Assembly (NCBI GenBank): GCA_016720635.1
Contig: JADKKF010000024.1
Span: 434,001 to 498,000 of the forward strand
DNA: 64,000 nucleotides
Reading direction: 5' to 3'
Source of the DNA: Saprospiraceae bacterium
Lineage (GTDB): Bacteria > Bacteroidota > Bacteroidia > Chitinophagales > Saprospiraceae
Made by a program: the position numbers and the translations under genes. The notes below the pieces were generated by a model. That model ran no database searches, was not told the origin of the DNA, and saw only the letters and a list, made by a program, of their open reading frames with translations. This document shows positions 61,733 to 64,000 of this stretch, piece after piece (position 1 is the stretch's first letter; each line of letters starts with the position of its first letter).

Positions 61733-61812
61733 ATGTTAATTTTTGTTAATCAATTTAATTTTTAAGATAAATTCGTCAATATTTGGGTTTACAAGCACAT
61801 TCAGTTATTGTT

Positions 61813-62344
61813 ATGATGAAAAAATAATTCCACTATTCATTTTTACTTGCATCGGTATTTTTTGGTTTTTCTCAATCCGAACCAGAGCTAGATACCATCC
61901 CAACAAGTCCTTCTGATCAAGCTAAAATGTATGCCATCAGAATCAAAAAATCAAGAATAAATGGCATTTATATCCCCGAGGACATCAATGAGGCGATGAA
62001 AGACATAGATGAAAGAATCGACTCCGCGGGTGAAGAAAAATTCAAGCAAGTTTCTGAAAAAGAAAGTGCAAAAAATTTCATTTCACCTTCGGACAATGGA
62101 TGTCGCACAATTGGTCCTACCCCAAGGATCTCGATTGAGTCACTACCTTAAGGGAAAAGGACTCACCTTCGTGGACGACATGATGGTCACCTTGAGCGTA
62201 TGTTATCACCGACATATCAACGGAATACCCCTAGATGAGGATAAATTGATAGCAGAAATATTAAAACGTCGCCACGACGCTTACAAACTGAGATTTAAAG
62301 AACGGTACCACCATCTCAAAACGCAAACTTCCCAGACCTGGTGA
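61813..62344 (+). pseudogene. Exported DUF6794-like protein, several frameshifts
   Basis: Start ATG 61813 or 61816 with a hydrophobic signal region (FLLASVFFGFSQ) that needs a frame change. INGIYIPEDINEAMKDIDERID and HFTFGQWMSHNWSYP then follow in different frames, then GSRLSHYLKGKGLTFVDDMMV and CYHRHINGIPLDEDKL. The order IPEDINEA, FGxWMxxNW, SRLSxYL, DDM, YHRxxNG matches my memory of the DUF6794 family. At least three one-base changes are needed to read it through, so it is either decayed or lies in a stretch of poor assembly. Confidence 0.6.
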
Positions 62345-62407
62345 AATAGATACTCTACATCGAGAATAATTTTTTTTCTAAAAATATACATATTACATTT
62401 TTTATAA

Positions 62408-62415
62408 TATATTTG
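62408..62415 (+). promoter_or_regulatory. Possible -7 promoter box before a terminator
   Basis: TATATTTG (TAnnTTTG), 16 bases before an intrinsic terminator. Either a chance match or the start of a very short transcript. Confidence 0.3.
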
Positions 62416-62431
62416 CACCGTGACTCAAGAG

Positions 62432-62460
62432 AAATTGCTTCGGCAGTTTTTTTTTGTTTT
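62432..62460 (+). terminator. Intrinsic terminator after the DUF6794-like gene
   Basis: AAATTGC-TTCG-GCAGTTT hairpin (one wobble) followed by T9 and TTTT, about 90 bases after the preceding stop. Confidence 0.75.
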
Positions 62461-62595
62461 ATATATATTACGATTTTTTATAATATTTAAAATTTTGATA
62501 GATAAAATATTATAGATTACGTCTTTTTTTAATATTTGGCATAATTTTTGTACACGGTTATATTAAATCATTTTTAACAATTTAATCAATAAGTA

Positions 62596-63905
62596 ATGGA
62601 GAAGTTTCAATCATTTTTCGTAAAGACTCTGCTTTTATTCAGCTTGGCCATTATAGGTACGCAGGCTTCTGGATTTAATGCTACATCAAAATCTACATTA
62701 GTAGAAAAGTCATTTAAATACTATGACGTACCTGATTCAAAGATGGATCAGTACCAATTGCAAGTACAAGTTAGTGTATCTGGTGGAATTCAAGGTGCTG
62801 ATGGCAATACTCAGGTATTATATTTTGTATTTCCAGCTGGCTATGGGGTAAATATTATCCAAAAATACACTACTCAGATGTTGAGTAAGAGTGAGAAGCT
62901 GATATTGAATTATACCAATAAAATACGTTGTGCGAAGATTGTCCGCAGACCTATTGTGAGTCTTGTGCAGATGCATTCAGTCGTATTATGCCCATTGACA
63001 ATGGTTTTGGAAATAATATAGAAAATAGGATTTTGAAATTTGAGCCTTTGACTTCAGATACCTATATAGAAGATGTATCGGGCAATGGTCGTCGCGTATC
63101 TAAGTGGTTGGTTACGATAACCTTTGACGCGGATGAGAGTTTTAGACTTGCTCCTAGAAAATTGTACATTACGGGTATGGAACAAGAGGATGTAAAAGAG
63201 ATACAATTGACTGAGTTTGAAACTTCATTCTTACCTCATGGAAATTTGGAGGCAATTGATATCGTTGAGTCTTTCTATGGTACGAATGTTGTTGGAGGTG
63301 AGTCTCACTGGAAGTATGTCTATGGCTTAGACCTAGAAAAGGTATCAAAGTATCGAGCTTGATCAGTGCTGAAATGATGTCATTTGAGGGTATCCAAGAC
63401 GATGGAAAACGATCCTTAGTTGGAATACGGGCAATGAGTGCAAAAATGAAAATTCGTAGTAGAAAGGTCTAAGGATGGTATAAATTACGACAAAATCGGA
63501 GAGATCAAGGCTGTGACAATATGATAGAAAAAGAGAATACGCTTTTGTGGACTTTAATGGATTCGATGGAAATTCGTACTATCGCATCTATGTGAAGGAT
63601 CAAGATGATACTAAGTTCTATACAAATACAATAAAAGTAAATCCAGGTTCATCACAAGTGCCAAAATCGATGCCAAGGTTAAAATGAAAAATTAGAGTGG
63701 AATGCGATTGCTTCTGGTGAAAATCAAAGGTAAGGTTTCCATAGCTATATTTGACAAAGAAGGTAAAATAGTCAAGACATTGGATCCAGATGCTATTGGT
63801 TCACACAAAAATGTTTTGAACTTAGAAACATATCGCAACAATGGATATTTGTTCTTATTCAAATATCAAAAAATGTACAAAGCAGTCAAGATGTTGGAAG
63901 AATAA
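62596..63905 (+). pseudogene. Secreted protein with T9SS sorting-like C-terminus, many frameshifts
   Basis: Signal peptide (FVKTLLLFSLAIIGTQASG). The frame then changes near 62923 into a stretch with CEDCPQTYCESCADAF, a CxxC...CxxC pair, and later FDADESFRLAPRKLYITG. After 63360 the coding sequence continues in changing frames: ILSWNTGNECKNENFVVERS, KDGINYDKIGEI, NSYYRIYVKDQDDTKFYTN. The last open part ends VSIAIFDKEGKIVKTLD and NNGYLFLFKYQKMYKAVKMLEE, in the manner of type IX secretion sorting domains. About 400 codons in all. The damage is dense single-base indels, with the codon meaning otherwise preserved. Confidence 0.65.
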
Positions 63906-63968
63906 ATTTCCCATTTACATAGTGGAGGAAGCTCTAGATTCTATCTAAGGCTCTTTCTTTCTTGCCTA

Positions 63969-63993
63969 TGCCATATAGAGAACAGATATGGCA
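63969..63993. repeat. 8-bp inverted repeat at the window end
   Basis: TGCCATAT (63969-63976) and ATATGGCA (63986-63993) around nine bases. Probably a hairpin between genes; its role is unknown because the window stops here. Confidence 0.35.
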
Positions 63994-64000
63994 ATGGTGT

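Noticed and set aside
1..64000. tRNA, rRNA genes or CRISPR arrays
   Set aside because: I looked for tRNA-like TTCNANNC arms, rRNA cores and regularly spaced repeats and saw none; the only RNA gene I can support is rnpB.

Overview
This window is a chromosomal piece of a member of the Bacteroidota, most likely a Saprospiria/Saprospiraceae-type bacterium. The signs are Bacteroidota promoters (-7 box TAnnTTTG, sometimes with TTTG about 19 bases upstream), very short leaders, OMP_b-brl_3-type TonB receptors, a secreted protein with a type IX sorting-like C-terminus, an outer-membrane-type NosZ lipoprotein, a fused alpha/beta 2-oxoacid dehydrogenase E1, and BRO-N genes. The genus assignment is inference. 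Many genes are broken by a single-base gain or loss in a short homopolymer, with the correct frame resuming at once. This looks more like residual assembly indels than decay, and such genes are annotated over their full reconstructed length.

Layout. 1-13.3 kb: housekeeping and envelope genes (flippase end, rpsP, a TonB receptor, anmK, an SDR, rnpB on the minus strand, a thioredoxin lipoprotein, dut, an HHH protein, OmpA, a lipoprotein, an extremely acidic protein). 13.35-15.4 kb: ppk1. 15.6-22.8 kb: an accessory island with a truncated BRO gene, a GIY-YIG-like/SF2 helicase gene, an adenine methylase, a complete BRO gene, a second methylase-like gene and an SH3 gene. It ends in a decayed ppk1 fragment, so ppk1 sequence lies on both sides. 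23-25.6 kb: a three-gene polysaccharide operon on the minus strand. 26-31.2 kb: a methyltransferase, a SulP transporter, then a Crp/Fnr regulator coupled to a multi-helix membrane protein and a fasciclin lipoprotein. 32.4-38.7 kb: a clade II nitrous-oxide reductase operon (cytochrome c, nosZ, a nosL fusion, nosD, nosF, nosY). 42.5-51 kb: hemE, DUF2461, thyA, an amidase, ccmBCD, a Glu/Leu dehydrogenase and an Lrp regulator. 51-64 kb: BCKDH E1, thioesterase, lipB, redoxin-dockerin, glmM, cysteine desulfurase, nrnA, FKBP, radC, a DUF6794-like gene and a secreted protein.

How it works together. The regulator at 28.8 kb, the fasciclin lipoprotein, the cytochrome c and nosZ cluster, and the ccm genes form a respiratory theme (N2O reduction and cytochrome c maturation). 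Two promoters in this set, for the fasciclin gene and the nos operon, carry the same TATGA-N6-TCATA palindrome. In both it is centred close to 41.5 bases upstream of the predicted transcription start, which is the classic class II Crp/Fnr activator position.

The most unusual signal is a family of four GC-rich intergenic elements of about 100-135 bases, at 3.5, 15.4, 39.0 and 45.4 kb. All lie in the same orientation at gene 3' ends. Their primary sequence differs, but the closing stem and the internal hairpins are kept by compensatory changes, which points to a selected structured RNA or single-stranded DNA.
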